Shown: one piece after another, positions 36,322 to 44,290 of the stretch
Numbering within the stretch: the stretch's first letter is position 1
How the letters are laid out: every line of letters starts with the position of its first letter
Origin: JAAFHN01 sp031421855
GTDB lineage: Bacteria; Pseudomonadota; Gammaproteobacteria; Burkholderiales; Burkholderiaceae_C
Direction of reading: 5' to 3'
DNA: 64,000 bases
Assembly: GCA_031421855.1 (NCBI GenBank)
Contig: JANOPN010000078.1
Coordinates: 1-64,000, forward strand
The notes under the pieces: generated by a model
What the model was told of the DNA's origin: nothing
What the model saw: the letters and a program-made list of their open reading frames with translations, nothing else
Database searches by the model: none
Made by a program: the position numbers and the translations under genes

Positions 36322-36361
36322 GATGGGGTCTTGAGTGAGGCAAGGCCAACGCCTGTCGGGC

Positions 36362-36422
36362 TACTATTATTTAGATAGCATCAAACCCAATGAATGCGGT
36401 GACCACGGTGCAATAAATTAAA
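36362..36422 (-). repeat. Short interspersed element, copy h
   Basis: On the minus strand: CCGTGGTCACCGCATT followed by CATTGGGTTTGATGCTATC, with a partial hairpin GCTAT...ATAG and an AT-rich flank (AAATTTTTTAATTTATTG). It lies about 40 bp upstream of the corA start in the same orientation as corA. Confidence 0.85.
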
Positions 36423-36543
36423 AAATTTGTCGCCTGCAGCCCAAAATCATCAAGGCGCAAGCGACCCAATAGGGTGGGGTTCCAAGGAGTGGTCTCCGTT
36501 GATGCGATGGCTTGATTATCCAAGACTTGTCGCGGTGCTGCGA

Positions 36544-37818
36544 TCAGTTAACGCCAAAAAACGCCATCAGAGCATCTTTTTGCGCGTAGGCATCTTGCTC
36601 GCCTAGGCTGACCAAGGCCGTGGTGAAGCTGGGCTCGAACAGCAAATAGCTGGCCAGTGCGGCACCGGCCGAGCCTTTGGCTCCTAGACCGGCTAAGACG
36701 TTGCGCACGCCTTTGGGTAGGTCGTTGAAGTGCTGGGTTGCCAAGGCATCGAGCGATTGGCTGGGCGTGATTTGCAGCACCTCGACTGGGCGGTAACCGA
36801 CGGCTTGGCGCAATTCGGGTGGCAGGCTGGCCAAGGTGGCGTTGACGCGCTGGGCTTGCTCGACGTCGGCACTCAGGGTGTCGTGGAACACGCTGGCCAT
36901 GGCGTGCCCCGCGATCAAGCCCAGGCTGGGGGTGCTGGGCATGGCTGGTTCAGCCGTGCCCGCGCCGCCAAGGGTGGCTCGGTCGGGCTGCCCCACGCCG
37001 ATGGCCAAAACGTGGGTTGCGCCGAGCTTCATCGGCACCGACAGCGGCGAGACTTGGCGCATCGAGCCGTCGCCAAAAAACTCCCGTCGACCGTCGACAT
37101 ACAAGCTGGCAGCCGGAAACAGCAAGGGGATGGCGCTGCTCGCAGCCAAATGTTCGATGGTGATGGGCTCGTTGTGGACTCGGCGACCGGCCCGAGGCTG
37201 AGTCGCTGCGCCCGGCAGATGCGCGTTAGCGGGCGTTTGGCAAAACGTCCAGTGCGTGCCGCTGCTGTAGCTTGAGGCGGTGACCGCCAAAACGTCGAGG
37301 TTGACCTCTGAGTTTGGCGCGTTGAGGTTGCGCTCGATGTCGCCCAGCGCAATGGCGCGGTGCAGCGAGTCGATCAAACCGATGTTGTCCAGCACACCGC
37401 CAATGGTGGACGCGCGTTTGCCCAGCGCCACCGCGGTGAGCAAGCGGCTGGTTCGCATCCACGCAGGCACGTTGAGTGTGTAGACCCGGTCGCTGCGCAA
37501 ACTACGCCAAAACTGGGCCAGCGAGTCAATTGCGCCCAGGCCTTCGTGGGCGCGAGCGGCCAAAAACGAGCTGTTGAGTGCCCCGGCGGACGTGCCCACC
37601 AAGATGGCGAGCGGCCACTTTTTTTGACTCACCCCCGGTTGCAGCGCCAGCATCGCGCCCAATGCGCGCAGCACGCCGACTTGGTAGGCCGTGCGTGCAC
37701 CGCCGCCCATCAAAACCAAGGCGCGTTTGGGTTTTTGGGCTTGGCCGCGCGCTTGGTCGAGCGGCTGGGCGCTCAGGTTGGCCGTGATGATGGTGTTGAG
37801 GCTCACGGCGGTCGCCAC
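36544..37818 (-). CDS. Patatin-like phospholipase
   Basis: A 424-residue protein of the patatin/RssA type. The oxyanion motif ALVLMGGGARTAYQVGVLRAL (core GGGARTAYQ), nucleophile motif GTSAGALN (about residue 75) and the catalytic Asp in FFGDGSMRQ are present, so a Ser-Asp dyad lipid acyl hydrolase is expected. The frame starts with GTG at 37818, five bases after the holA stop. It ends the leuS-lptE-holA-patatin run. Confidence 0.88.
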   Translation of the reverse strand: MATAVSLNTIITANLSAQPLDQARGQAQKPKRALVLMGGGARTAYQVGVLRALGAMLALQPGVSQKKWPLAILVGTSAGALNSSFLAARAHEGLGAIDSLAQFWRSLRSDRVYTLNVPAWMRTSRLLTAVALGKRASTIGGVLDNIGLIDSLHRAIALGDIERNLNAPNSEVNLDVLAVTASSYSSGTHWTFCQTPANAHLPGAATQPRAGRRVHNEPITIEHLAASSAIPLLFPAASLYVDGRREFFGDGSMRQVSPLSVPMKLGATHVLAIGVGQPDRATLGGAGTAEPAMPSTPSLGLIAGHAMASVFHDTLSADVEQAQRVNATLASLPPELRQAVGYRPVEVLQITPSQSLDALATQHFNDLPKGVRNVLAGLGAKGSAGAALASYLLFEPSFTTALVSLGEQDAYAQKDALMAFFGVN

Positions 37819-37822
37819 ATGC

Positions 37823-38938
37823 TCAGCGACGCCCGCCGCTGGGTTCGGGTGCCGCGCAGGCCACGGCTAAACCTTGGGCCAACTGTTGCAATGCCGCCCA
37901 ACCGTTGGCAGGCCAGCCCGGCTTGCGCAGGCCTTTGACGATGCCATCAACCGTTTGCGCGGCTGCCAGTTGGTCATCTAAAAACTGGGCCGACAGCCGC
38001 GGAATGATGCGTTCATAGAGCGACTCGCGTGGCCCCCAAACCCGATTTTCGCGCAGCGCCAAACCCATCGCCTTGCCCCGCGATGTGGCCATTTTTACCC
38101 GGCGAAGGGCGCGCACTTCTTCGGCCAATGTGTAGTGCACCAAGACCTCGGCTTGGCCTTCGCTGCGCAGGCCATCCAACATGCGCTGCACCCGAACGAG
38201 TTGCCCGCTCAGCACCGCTTCGGTCAGCTTGAACACGTCAAAGCGTGCCACATTGAGCACGCTTTGCTCGATTTGCTCAAAACTCAAAACAACCGGCGGC
38301 ACGCTTGCCGCTTGCCGTGGGTCGGTGGGTTGTTTGGCCGCGTACAACAGCGACAGCTTGCTGACCTCTTGGTGCGCAGCCAGCAAATTGCCCTCAACCC
38401 GGTCGGCAAAAAACTGCAAGCTGCGCGCGCCTTCGTCGCCTGAGGCAACCGTCATGCCGTCGCGGCGAAGCCGATCACCTATCCATGCGGGTAAGGCGCG
38501 GCGCTCGATGGTGTCGATTTTGATGCTGGTTCCCGCTGACTCCAGCGCGGCAAACCAAGCGGTTTTTTGGGTCGCAAAATCCACACGTGGCAGTAACACG
38601 AGCCACATCACGCCGTCAATTTTGGGAACCGATTCGCACAGCTTTTGTAACGCCAAACCGCCCTCTTTGCCAGGCTTGCCCGAGGGAATGCGAATCTCCA
38701 CCAGCTGCTGGTCCGAGAACAAACTGCGCTCCATGCCTGACTGCAAGACCTCCGCCCACTTGAAGTGTGCGCCTTGCACGATGTGCACGCTTCGCTCAGT
38801 GAAACCTTGCGTCTTGGCGGTTTGGCGAATGAGGTCGGCGGCCTCTTGCTGCAGCAGCGCTTCGTCGCCGTGCAGCAGGTACAGCGACTTGAGAGCGCGT
38901 GTGAGCGCCGGGGCGAGTTGGGCCAGCGCCATTTGCAT
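37823..38938 (-). CDS. holA: DNA polymerase III delta subunit
   Basis: HolA opens the sliding clamp within the clamp-loader complex. The 371-residue product has the characteristic SLYLLHGDEALLQQEAADLIR start and the QGAHFKWAEVLQSGMERSLFSDQQLVEIRIPSGKPG region (core SLFSDQQLVEIRIPSGKPG). It follows lptE by 8 bp, the standard betaproteobacterial order leuS-lptE-holA. Confidence 0.95.
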   Translation of the reverse strand: MQMALAQLAPALTRALKSLYLLHGDEALLQQEAADLIRQTAKTQGFTERSVHIVQGAHFKWAEVLQSGMERSLFSDQQLVEIRIPSGKPGKEGGLALQKLCESVPKIDGVMWLVLLPRVDFATQKTAWFAALESAGTSIKIDTIERRALPAWIGDRLRRDGMTVASGDEGARSLQFFADRVEGNLLAAHQEVSKLSLLYAAKQPTDPRQAASVPPVVLSFEQIEQSVLNVARFDVFKLTEAVLSGQLVRVQRMLDGLRSEGQAEVLVHYTLAEEVRALRRVKMATSRGKAMGLALRENRVWGPRESLYERIIPRLSAQFLDDQLAAAQTVDGIVKGLRKPGWPANGWAALQQLAQGLAVACAAPEPSGGRR

Positions 38939-38946
38939 GGTCAGGC

Positions 38947-39468
38947 CTAGCTGGCGTTGGCTAAGCGCACGGCGCTCAAACGGCGAATGAGTTGCTGCAC
39001 CAAATCGCTTTGCATGTCGCGAAACAGCAAGCCCTCTTCGGCTTCTTTTGCGAGCACGGCTGACTCATTGAAGCTGATGTCGCGCGTGGCCAGCAGCTCG
39101 GTGTCTTCAATCAGATCGCGCCCGGCTTGGGTTCGCAGCCGAAACTTGAGTCTCATGCGCAGTTGAAACTCGCGCACTTGACCCGACGCGTTCAGGCTCA
39201 CGACCGACTTCTCTCGGGTGTCGGTCAGCACGTCCAAAACCACATCGGCGCGCGCCTTATCGCTGGCGACATCGATGACCTTGACGTTGTTGCCGGTCAT
39301 TGCGCGGTTGAATTCGCGGCCCAGCGCCGAGCCCTCGGCAAAGCCAGAAAAAAGCGACGCAAACGGCATGATCGCTGCGCCGCGCAAGCGAAAGCCGCAG
39401 GCCGACAGGGCTGCCAGCGCGGGCGCAACAAGAATCAGTGCGCTGACTCGACGCTTGGATGCATTCAT
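38947..39468 (-). CDS. lptE: LPS-assembly lipoprotein LptE
   Basis: LptE plugs the LptD barrel and delivers lipopolysaccharide to the outer leaflet. The 173-residue product has a lipoprotein signal with lipobox LSACGFRLRG (mature Cys near residue 24), the defining CGFRLRG start of LptE proteins. The ATG at 39468 is used. It overlaps nothing but sits 14 bp after leuS and 8 bp before holA. Confidence 0.93.
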   Translation of the reverse strand: MNASKRRVSALILVAPALAALSACGFRLRGAAIMPFASLFSGFAEGSALGREFNRAMTGNNVKVIDVASDKARADVVLDVLTDTREKSVVSLNASGQVREFQLRMRLKFRLRTQAGRDLIEDTELLATRDISFNESAVLAKEAEEGLLFRDMQSDLVQQLIRRLSAVRLANAS

Positions 39469-39482
39469 GGTCAGATTTTGCG

Positions 39483-42206
39483 TCAAATCACGATGTTGAC
39501 CAGCCGACCCGGCACCACCACCACTTTTTTGGCAGCAACGCCACCAGCCGCCTGCGCCAGTTTCACAAACGCGTCGCTGGTCAAGGCGGCGGCTTCAATT
39601 TCTTGTTTTGTCGCGTTTGCGCCGACGGTGATGGATCCACGCAGCTTGCCGTTGACTTGCAACATCAGCTCGATTTCGTCTTGCACCAAGGCTGCTTGAT
39701 CGACTGCGGGCCAAGGCGCGTCAATCAAACCACCCATTTGCGCGTCAAAACCCAATTCTTGCCACAGCGAGGCGGTGATGTGTGGGCACGCCGGGTAAAG
39801 CACGCGCAGCAACACGCTCATGCCCTCCGTCACCACCGACGAGTCGGCGCTGTTGCCGGGTTTGAAGCCGTCCAAAGCGTTCAGCAATTTCATCGTGCCC
39901 GAGACGACGGTGTTGTATTGCATGCGAGCGTAGTCGTAGTCAATTTGCTTGAGCAAGCTGTGGACTTCGCGTCGCAGTGCCAAAGCGGGCTTGGAGGCTT
40001 CATTCAACGCCAATTTGATGACTTTTTGGCCCTTGGTCTCCGGATCTATTGGGCTTGCTGCTATCATTTTATTAGCAAAAGCCCACACCCGTTTCAAGAA
40101 CCGATAGCTGCCGTCAACGCCCGCGTCATTCCACTCCAGCGTGGCCTCGGGCGGCGCCGTGAACATGGTGTACAGCCTTGCGGTGTCGGCGCCGTAGCGC
40201 TCAATCAGCCCGGCAGGATCAACGCCGTTGTTCTTGCTTTTGCTCATCGTGCCCACGCCTTCATACGTGATGGGCGCGCCTTGCGGCCACTCGCCCTGGG
40301 CTGCTTTGAGCTTGGCGCCGACGGTCTTGCCCGACTCATCGGGCACGTCTTCAACCTCGTGCGGCCAAAAATAGGCTTTGCCGCCTGACGCGGTTTTTTG
40401 CGAGTAAATGTGGTTCAACACCATGCCCTGACACAGCAGCTTGGTGAAGGGCTCGTCGACCTTGACCAAGCCCATGTCGCGCATGACTTTGGTCCAAAAC
40501 CGCGCGTAGAGCAAATGCAAAATCGCATGCTCAATGCCGCCAATGTATTGGTCCATGCCGCCACCGGCGGGCATCCAGTAGTCCAGCGCCGCGCCGGTCA
40601 TGGCTTTCGAGGCGGCTTGGTCGCCCTCGGGCAGACAGTACCGCAAGTAGTACCAAGACGAGTCGGCAAAGGTGTCCATGGTGTCGGTTTCGCGCCGCGC
40701 AACCGCGCCGCAAATCGGGCAGGTCGCTCCGGCGTGAAAGCCTTCGTGCTTGTGCAGTGGGTTGCCCGAGCCGTCAGGAATGCAGTCCTCGGGTAGTTTG
40801 ACCGGCAACTGGTCGTAGGGCACGGGCTGCGCGCCGTGCTCGGGGCAATGCACCATCGGAATTGGCGTGCCCCAATAGCGTTGTCGGCTGATGCCCCAGT
40901 CGCGCAAACGCCAGGTAGTTTTTTTCTCGCCCAAGCCCAGCGCCACCAACTTGGCACTGATCGCCTCAGCGCAGGCCTTGAATTTCAAGCCGTCAAATTC
41001 GCCTGAGTGGATGGCTTTGCCCTCGCCCTTGGTGGCGTAGCTGTCGTGCCAAGCGCTGTCGCTGAAGCTGTGGCCGTCAACCGCGACTACTTGCTTGATG
41101 GGCAACTGGTACTTGGTGGCAAAGGCGAAGTCGCGCTCATCATGCGCAGGCACGCCCATGACCGCACCGTCGCCATAACTCATCAGCACGTAGTTGCCAA
41201 CCCACAGCGCAACCGCCTCACCCGTCAACGGATGTTTGACGAACAGGCCGGTTGCCACCCCTTCCTTTTCCTTAATGGCCAGTTCGGCTTCGGTCGTGCC
41301 ACCGGCTTTCAACGCCTCGATTTTTGGGATCAAATCGGGGTTGAGTTGGCCCGCCCGCACGGCCAGCGGATGCTCAGGCGCAACGGCGCAAAAGGTCACG
41401 CCCATCAACGTGTCGATGCGGGTGGTGAACACATGCATCTGCCCGCCCTGGACGGGGCTGCCGTCAGCGCCCAGGATGTCGTGAGGGAATGCAAACCGCA
41501 CACCCTCGCTCTTACCGATCCAGTTTTCTTGCATCAAGCGCACGCGCTCGGGCCAGCCGCTCAAGTAGTTTTTGGCGCTGGGGTCGGCCACGCAGTTCAG
41601 CAACTCCTGGGCGTAGTCGGTGATTTTTAAGTAGTAGCCGGGAATCTCTCTCTTTTCAACCGTCGCGCCGGTACGCCAGCCTTTGCCGTCGATCACTTGC
41701 TCATTGGCCTGTACGGTCATGTCGACGGGGTCCCAGTTGACGACTTGGGTTTTGCGGTAAGCCACGCCGCGCTCCAACATCTTCAAGAACAACCACTGGT
41801 TCCACTTGTAGTAGCTGGGGTCGCAGGCCGCCATTTCGCGGCTCCAATCGATTGACAGGCCCATGGCCTGCATTTGGCCCTTCATGTGGGCAATGTTGTC
41901 GTCCGTCCACTTGGCCGGGGGCACGCCGTTTTTCATGGCGGCGTTCTCAGCGGGCAGTCCAAACGCATCCCATCCCATAGGCATGAGCACATTAAAGCCC
42001 TTCATGCGCAATTGACGGGCCAGCATGTCGTTGATCGTGTAGTTGCGAACATGGCCCATGTGCAGTTTGCCACTCGGGTAGGGCAGCATCGAGCATGCAT
42101 AGTATTTGGGTCGGCTCGCGTCTTCGCCGACGCGGTACACGTCAGCCTTCGCCCACTGGGCCTGCACGGCGGCTTCGATGGCGGTGTGTTGGTAAGTGTC
42201 TTGCAT
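39483..42206 (-). CDS. leuS: Leucyl-tRNA synthetase
   Basis: LeuS charges tRNA-Leu. The 907-residue product has the HIGH-type signature PYPSGKLHMGHVRNY, the CP1 editing domain (GVPAHDERDFAFA), a zinc-finger-like HCPEHGAQPV / CPICGA segment and the KMSKS loop MSKSKNNG. Residues about 709-729 (ANKMIAASPIDPETKGQK) are encoded by an antisense copy of the interspersed element, in the region between the catalytic core and the anticodon-binding domain. The gene heads the leuS-lptE-holA unit. Confidence 0.98.
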   Translation of the reverse strand: MQDTYQHTAIEAAVQAQWAKADVYRVGEDASRPKYYACSMLPYPSGKLHMGHVRNYTINDMLARQLRMKGFNVLMPMGWDAFGLPAENAAMKNGVPPAKWTDDNIAHMKGQMQAMGLSIDWSREMAACDPSYYKWNQWLFLKMLERGVAYRKTQVVNWDPVDMTVQANEQVIDGKGWRTGATVEKREIPGYYLKITDYAQELLNCVADPSAKNYLSGWPERVRLMQENWIGKSEGVRFAFPHDILGADGSPVQGGQMHVFTTRIDTLMGVTFCAVAPEHPLAVRAGQLNPDLIPKIEALKAGGTTEAELAIKEKEGVATGLFVKHPLTGEAVALWVGNYVLMSYGDGAVMGVPAHDERDFAFATKYQLPIKQVVAVDGHSFSDSAWHDSYATKGEGKAIHSGEFDGLKFKACAEAISAKLVALGLGEKKTTWRLRDWGISRQRYWGTPIPMVHCPEHGAQPVPYDQLPVKLPEDCIPDGSGNPLHKHEGFHAGATCPICGAVARRETDTMDTFADSSWYYLRYCLPEGDQAASKAMTGAALDYWMPAGGGMDQYIGGIEHAILHLLYARFWTKVMRDMGLVKVDEPFTKLLCQGMVLNHIYSQKTASGGKAYFWPHEVEDVPDESGKTVGAKLKAAQGEWPQGAPITYEGVGTMSKSKNNGVDPAGLIERYGADTARLYTMFTAPPEATLEWNDAGVDGSYRFLKRVWAFANKMIAASPIDPETKGQKVIKLALNEASKPALALRREVHSLLKQIDYDYARMQYNTVVSGTMKLLNALDGFKPGNSADSSVVTEGMSVLLRVLYPACPHITASLWQELGFDAQMGGLIDAPWPAVDQAALVQDEIELMLQVNGKLRGSITVGANATKQEIEAAALTSDAFVKLAQAAGGVAAKKVVVVPGRLVNIVI
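40021..40080 (+). repeat. Short interspersed element, copy i, inside leuS
   Basis: Core CCCTTGGTCTCCGGATC followed by TATTGGGCTTGCTGCTATC, ending in a TGCTA...TAGCA hairpin. It lies antisense to leuS and is read through in frame, contributing about 20 residues. Confidence 0.88.
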
Positions 42207-42390
42207 GGGGTGTCCTGCCGGGGTTGTGTTGGCATGCGACCGAGAGCGGGTGGCCTCGGTCAGGTCGGGAGAAGAAGGGCGCGCAGGCCGAGCGAGGCCG
42301 TAAGCGCGGCTTTAAGCAGCGTGGCGGTGAGCATCTGGGCGCGAAACATGGTACATGGTAGCGCAAACCGCCACTCGTGCTCTTGAAAAG

Positions 42391-43230
42391 TCAGCGCCCG
42401 AACTCGTCGCCCAGCTCTTTGGCTCGCTGCGCGGCGGCGTGAATCGCCGTGGTGATGTGCTCGTCGAGCTTGTTTGCGCGAAACGACTCCAGCGCCGCAT
42501 GGGTGGTGCCGCCTTTGCTGGTGACGTTGGCGCGCAGGGTTGCTAAATTTTCAGTGCTGGCGGCTGCCAAGGCGACCGCACCCTTCACGGTTTGTATCGC
42601 TAAGGTCTTGGCCGTGGCTTCGTCGAGATCGAGCTCAATACCCGCTCGAACCATGCTCTCAAGCCAATAAAAGACGTAGGCCGGGCCCGAGCCCGAGATG
42701 GCTGTCACGGCGTCGAGCTGCTTTTCTTCTCGCACCCACAGCCACTGGCCCGTGGTGTCCATGAGTTGCTCAATCGTGCTCAGGTCGGTGGCGTCGACTT
42801 GCGGGGGCGCGTCTTCAGGCACGCGGGCGTACAGCCCAGTCATGCCTTGGTTGATGAGCGCGGGCGTGTTGGGCATGGCTCGCACGATGCGGTCGCTACC
42901 CAGCCAAGACGCAATGCTGTCGCTGCGAACGCCTGCGGCTACGCTCAAATGCAAGGCGTCGCCAGCCAAGTGGGGCAAAGCCTGGGCTGCGGCCAATTGA
43001 AACAATTGGGGCTTGACCGCCCAAACGACCAACTGGGCGGCAGCAAGTTCGGCACCGGCCTCAGCCGAGGCAGTCACCCCAAAATCTCGTTGTAGCTTGG
43101 TGCGCTGCGCCTCAAACGGCTCAACCACAACGATTTTCGCTGCTTGAGTGCCTTGATTGAGCAGCCCGCCGATGATGGCGCTGGCCATGTTGCCCCCGCC
43201 GATGAATGCAATACGCAGGTTTGGGTTCAC
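42391..43230 (-). CDS. proC: Pyrroline-5-carboxylate reductase
   Basis: ProC makes proline from pyrroline-5-carboxylate using NAD(P)H. The 279-residue product starts with the Rossmann motif IAFIGGGNMASAIIGGL and has the conserved RAMPNTPALINQGMTGLYA, ISGSGPAYVFYWLESM and the C-terminal TSKGGTTHAALE. Length is normal. Its start overlaps the stop of the LigA-like gene by four bases. A 184-bp gene-free stretch separates it from leuS. Confidence 0.97.
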   Translation of the reverse strand: MNPNLRIAFIGGGNMASAIIGGLLNQGTQAAKIVVVEPFEAQRTKLQRDFGVTASAEAGAELAAAQLVVWAVKPQLFQLAAAQALPHLAGDALHLSVAAGVRSDSIASWLGSDRIVRAMPNTPALINQGMTGLYARVPEDAPPQVDATDLSTIEQLMDTTGQWLWVREEKQLDAVTAISGSGPAYVFYWLESMVRAGIELDLDEATAKTLAIQTVKGAVALAAASTENLATLRANVTSKGGTTHAALESFRANKLDEHITTAIHAAAQRAKELGDEFGR

Positions 43231-43559
43231 AGTCCGGCAACTTTCTCGGTGGTGGATGTCGTCATGGCGTAAATGCCCGCCCGCACAGGCCCGTGCTGGC
43301 GCACGCCTTCTCGCATGGCCTCCAAATATTGTGCCCAGGCAACGCCTAGCAGTGGCGCGAAGTGCATCAGCAATTGGCCATTGCAGCCCAGCACATACAA
43401 AAGCCCCAAGTCGCCTCGCTCAATCGCGTCAAGTTCTTGCGCATCAAGCTCGTATGCGCCCAACAACGAGTCGCGCTGCGACGCATCGCGCCAACGCGCT
43501 TGCACCGATGGATCTCGGTTGAGGTGGTACAAAAACTTTTGAACGGCGTAGAGGCTCAT
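43227..43559 (-). CDS. LigA-like small protein coupled to proC
   Basis: A 110-residue protein resembling the LigA (small, alpha) subunit of protocatechuate 4,5-dioxygenase: VQKFLYHLNRDPSVQARW, then AYELDAQELDAIERGDLGLL and YVLGCNGQLLMHFAPLLG. No LigB-type catalytic subunit is nearby, so it is a free-standing LigA-fold protein. ATG at 43559. Its end overlaps the proC start (ATGA). It may have a different job, possibly tied to proC expression. Confidence 0.65.
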   Translation of the reverse strand: MSLYAVQKFLYHLNRDPSVQARWRDASQRDSLLGAYELDAQELDAIERGDLGLLYVLGCNGQLLMHFAPLLGVAWAQYLEAMREGVRQHGPVRAGIYAMTTSTTEKVAGL

Positions 43560-43577
43560 GGGGTTTGATTGGAATCG

Positions 43578-43976
43578 CTACGGCGCCAGCAGGTTGACGC
43601 GTGGAAAATAGCTTCGAAATCGCGCTGCGTCGCGTGTCACGAGCGTGAAGCCCTGGGCTTGGGCTTGCGCACCGATGAAGAAGTCAGGCAAAACGCCCGA
43701 CTTTGTCCCTTTGCTTTGGCGATACCGTAAAAACGCGTGGCCCGCCAAGAAAGCGGCATCTGGAGAGAGCTCGATCATTTGGACGCCAGTCGGACCCAGC
43801 GCCGCATCGAGTTGCTCGCGCGATGTGTAACGGGTGGCGAGCTCAGCGTAAATGACGGGGTTGATGCAGATCCCGCCCGTTGCACTCGCCAACTTGAGGT
43901 GGCGAAGTGACCAGTCTTTCCAGGTCGGGTCGTTGTTGATGATGTCGATCCACACATTGGTGTCGACCAAGTTCAT
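43578..43976 (-). CDS. vapC: VapC-type PIN-domain toxin
   Basis: A 132-residue PIN-domain ribonuclease. MNLVDTNVWIDIINN carries the first acidic residue, NPVIYAELATRY the Glu, and VLPDFFIGAQAQAQGFTLVTRDAARF the last Asp residues (core PDFFIGAQAQ, TRDAARF). It overlaps the upstream antitoxin gene by four bases. The target RNA is not deducible. Confidence 0.93.
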   Translation of the reverse strand: MNLVDTNVWIDIINNDPTWKDWSLRHLKLASATGGICINPVIYAELATRYTSREQLDAALGPTGVQMIELSPDAAFLAGHAFLRYRQSKGTKSGVLPDFFIGAQAQAQGFTLVTRDAARFRSYFPRVNLLAP

Positions 43977-44233
43977 GCCTGATTCCAGTCGCCGCCACGA
44001 GTCATTTTCATCAACTCATCGGTGCTGAGTCCTGGGCCTGCCGACCCGGCTAGCGCCTCAAAGGGACATTTCAATCTGCGAGCTAGCGCATCGGCGGACA
44101 AAGCAGGAGCGATGGCCACCCGGCCATCGGCCAACGGTTCAAATTTGATTCGCATACCGGGTGCAATCCCCAAAAATTCGCGTATGGCTTTTGGGATCGT
44201 CACTTGGCTTTTGACTGTGAGGGCGGGGGTCAT
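43973..44233 (-). CDS. vapB: AbrB/SpoVT-type antitoxin VapB
   Basis: An 86-residue antitoxin with an N-terminal swapped-hairpin AbrB domain (LTVKSQVTIPKAIREFLGI, GMRIKFEPLADGRVAI) and a C-terminal tail rich in acidic/polar residues that would wrap the toxin (STDELMKMTRGGDWNQA). It begins at ATG 44233 and is coupled to vapC by an ATGA overlap. Confidence 0.92.
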   Translation of the reverse strand: MTPALTVKSQVTIPKAIREFLGIAPGMRIKFEPLADGRVAIAPALSADALARRLKCPFEALAGSAGPGLSTDELMKMTRGGDWNQA

Positions 44234-44247
44234 GTTGACTTGAGATC

Positions 44248-44275
44248 AGTATTACTTGATGATCAGTGTAATACT
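44248..44275. promoter_or_regulatory. Probable vapBC operator
   Basis: A perfect inverted repeat AGTATTAC (44248-44255) and GTAATACT (44268-44275), 12 bp apart, 15 bp upstream of the vapB start. Half-site centres are 20 bp (two helical turns) apart, as expected for an autorepressing antitoxin-toxin complex. Confidence 0.7.
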
Positions 44276-44290
44276 TTTCGGCGCTCCGAT

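Noticed and set aside
39459..40388. A 309-codon plus-strand frame opposite leuS and lptE
   Set aside because: It spans two conserved genes in antisense and owes its openness to codon bias.
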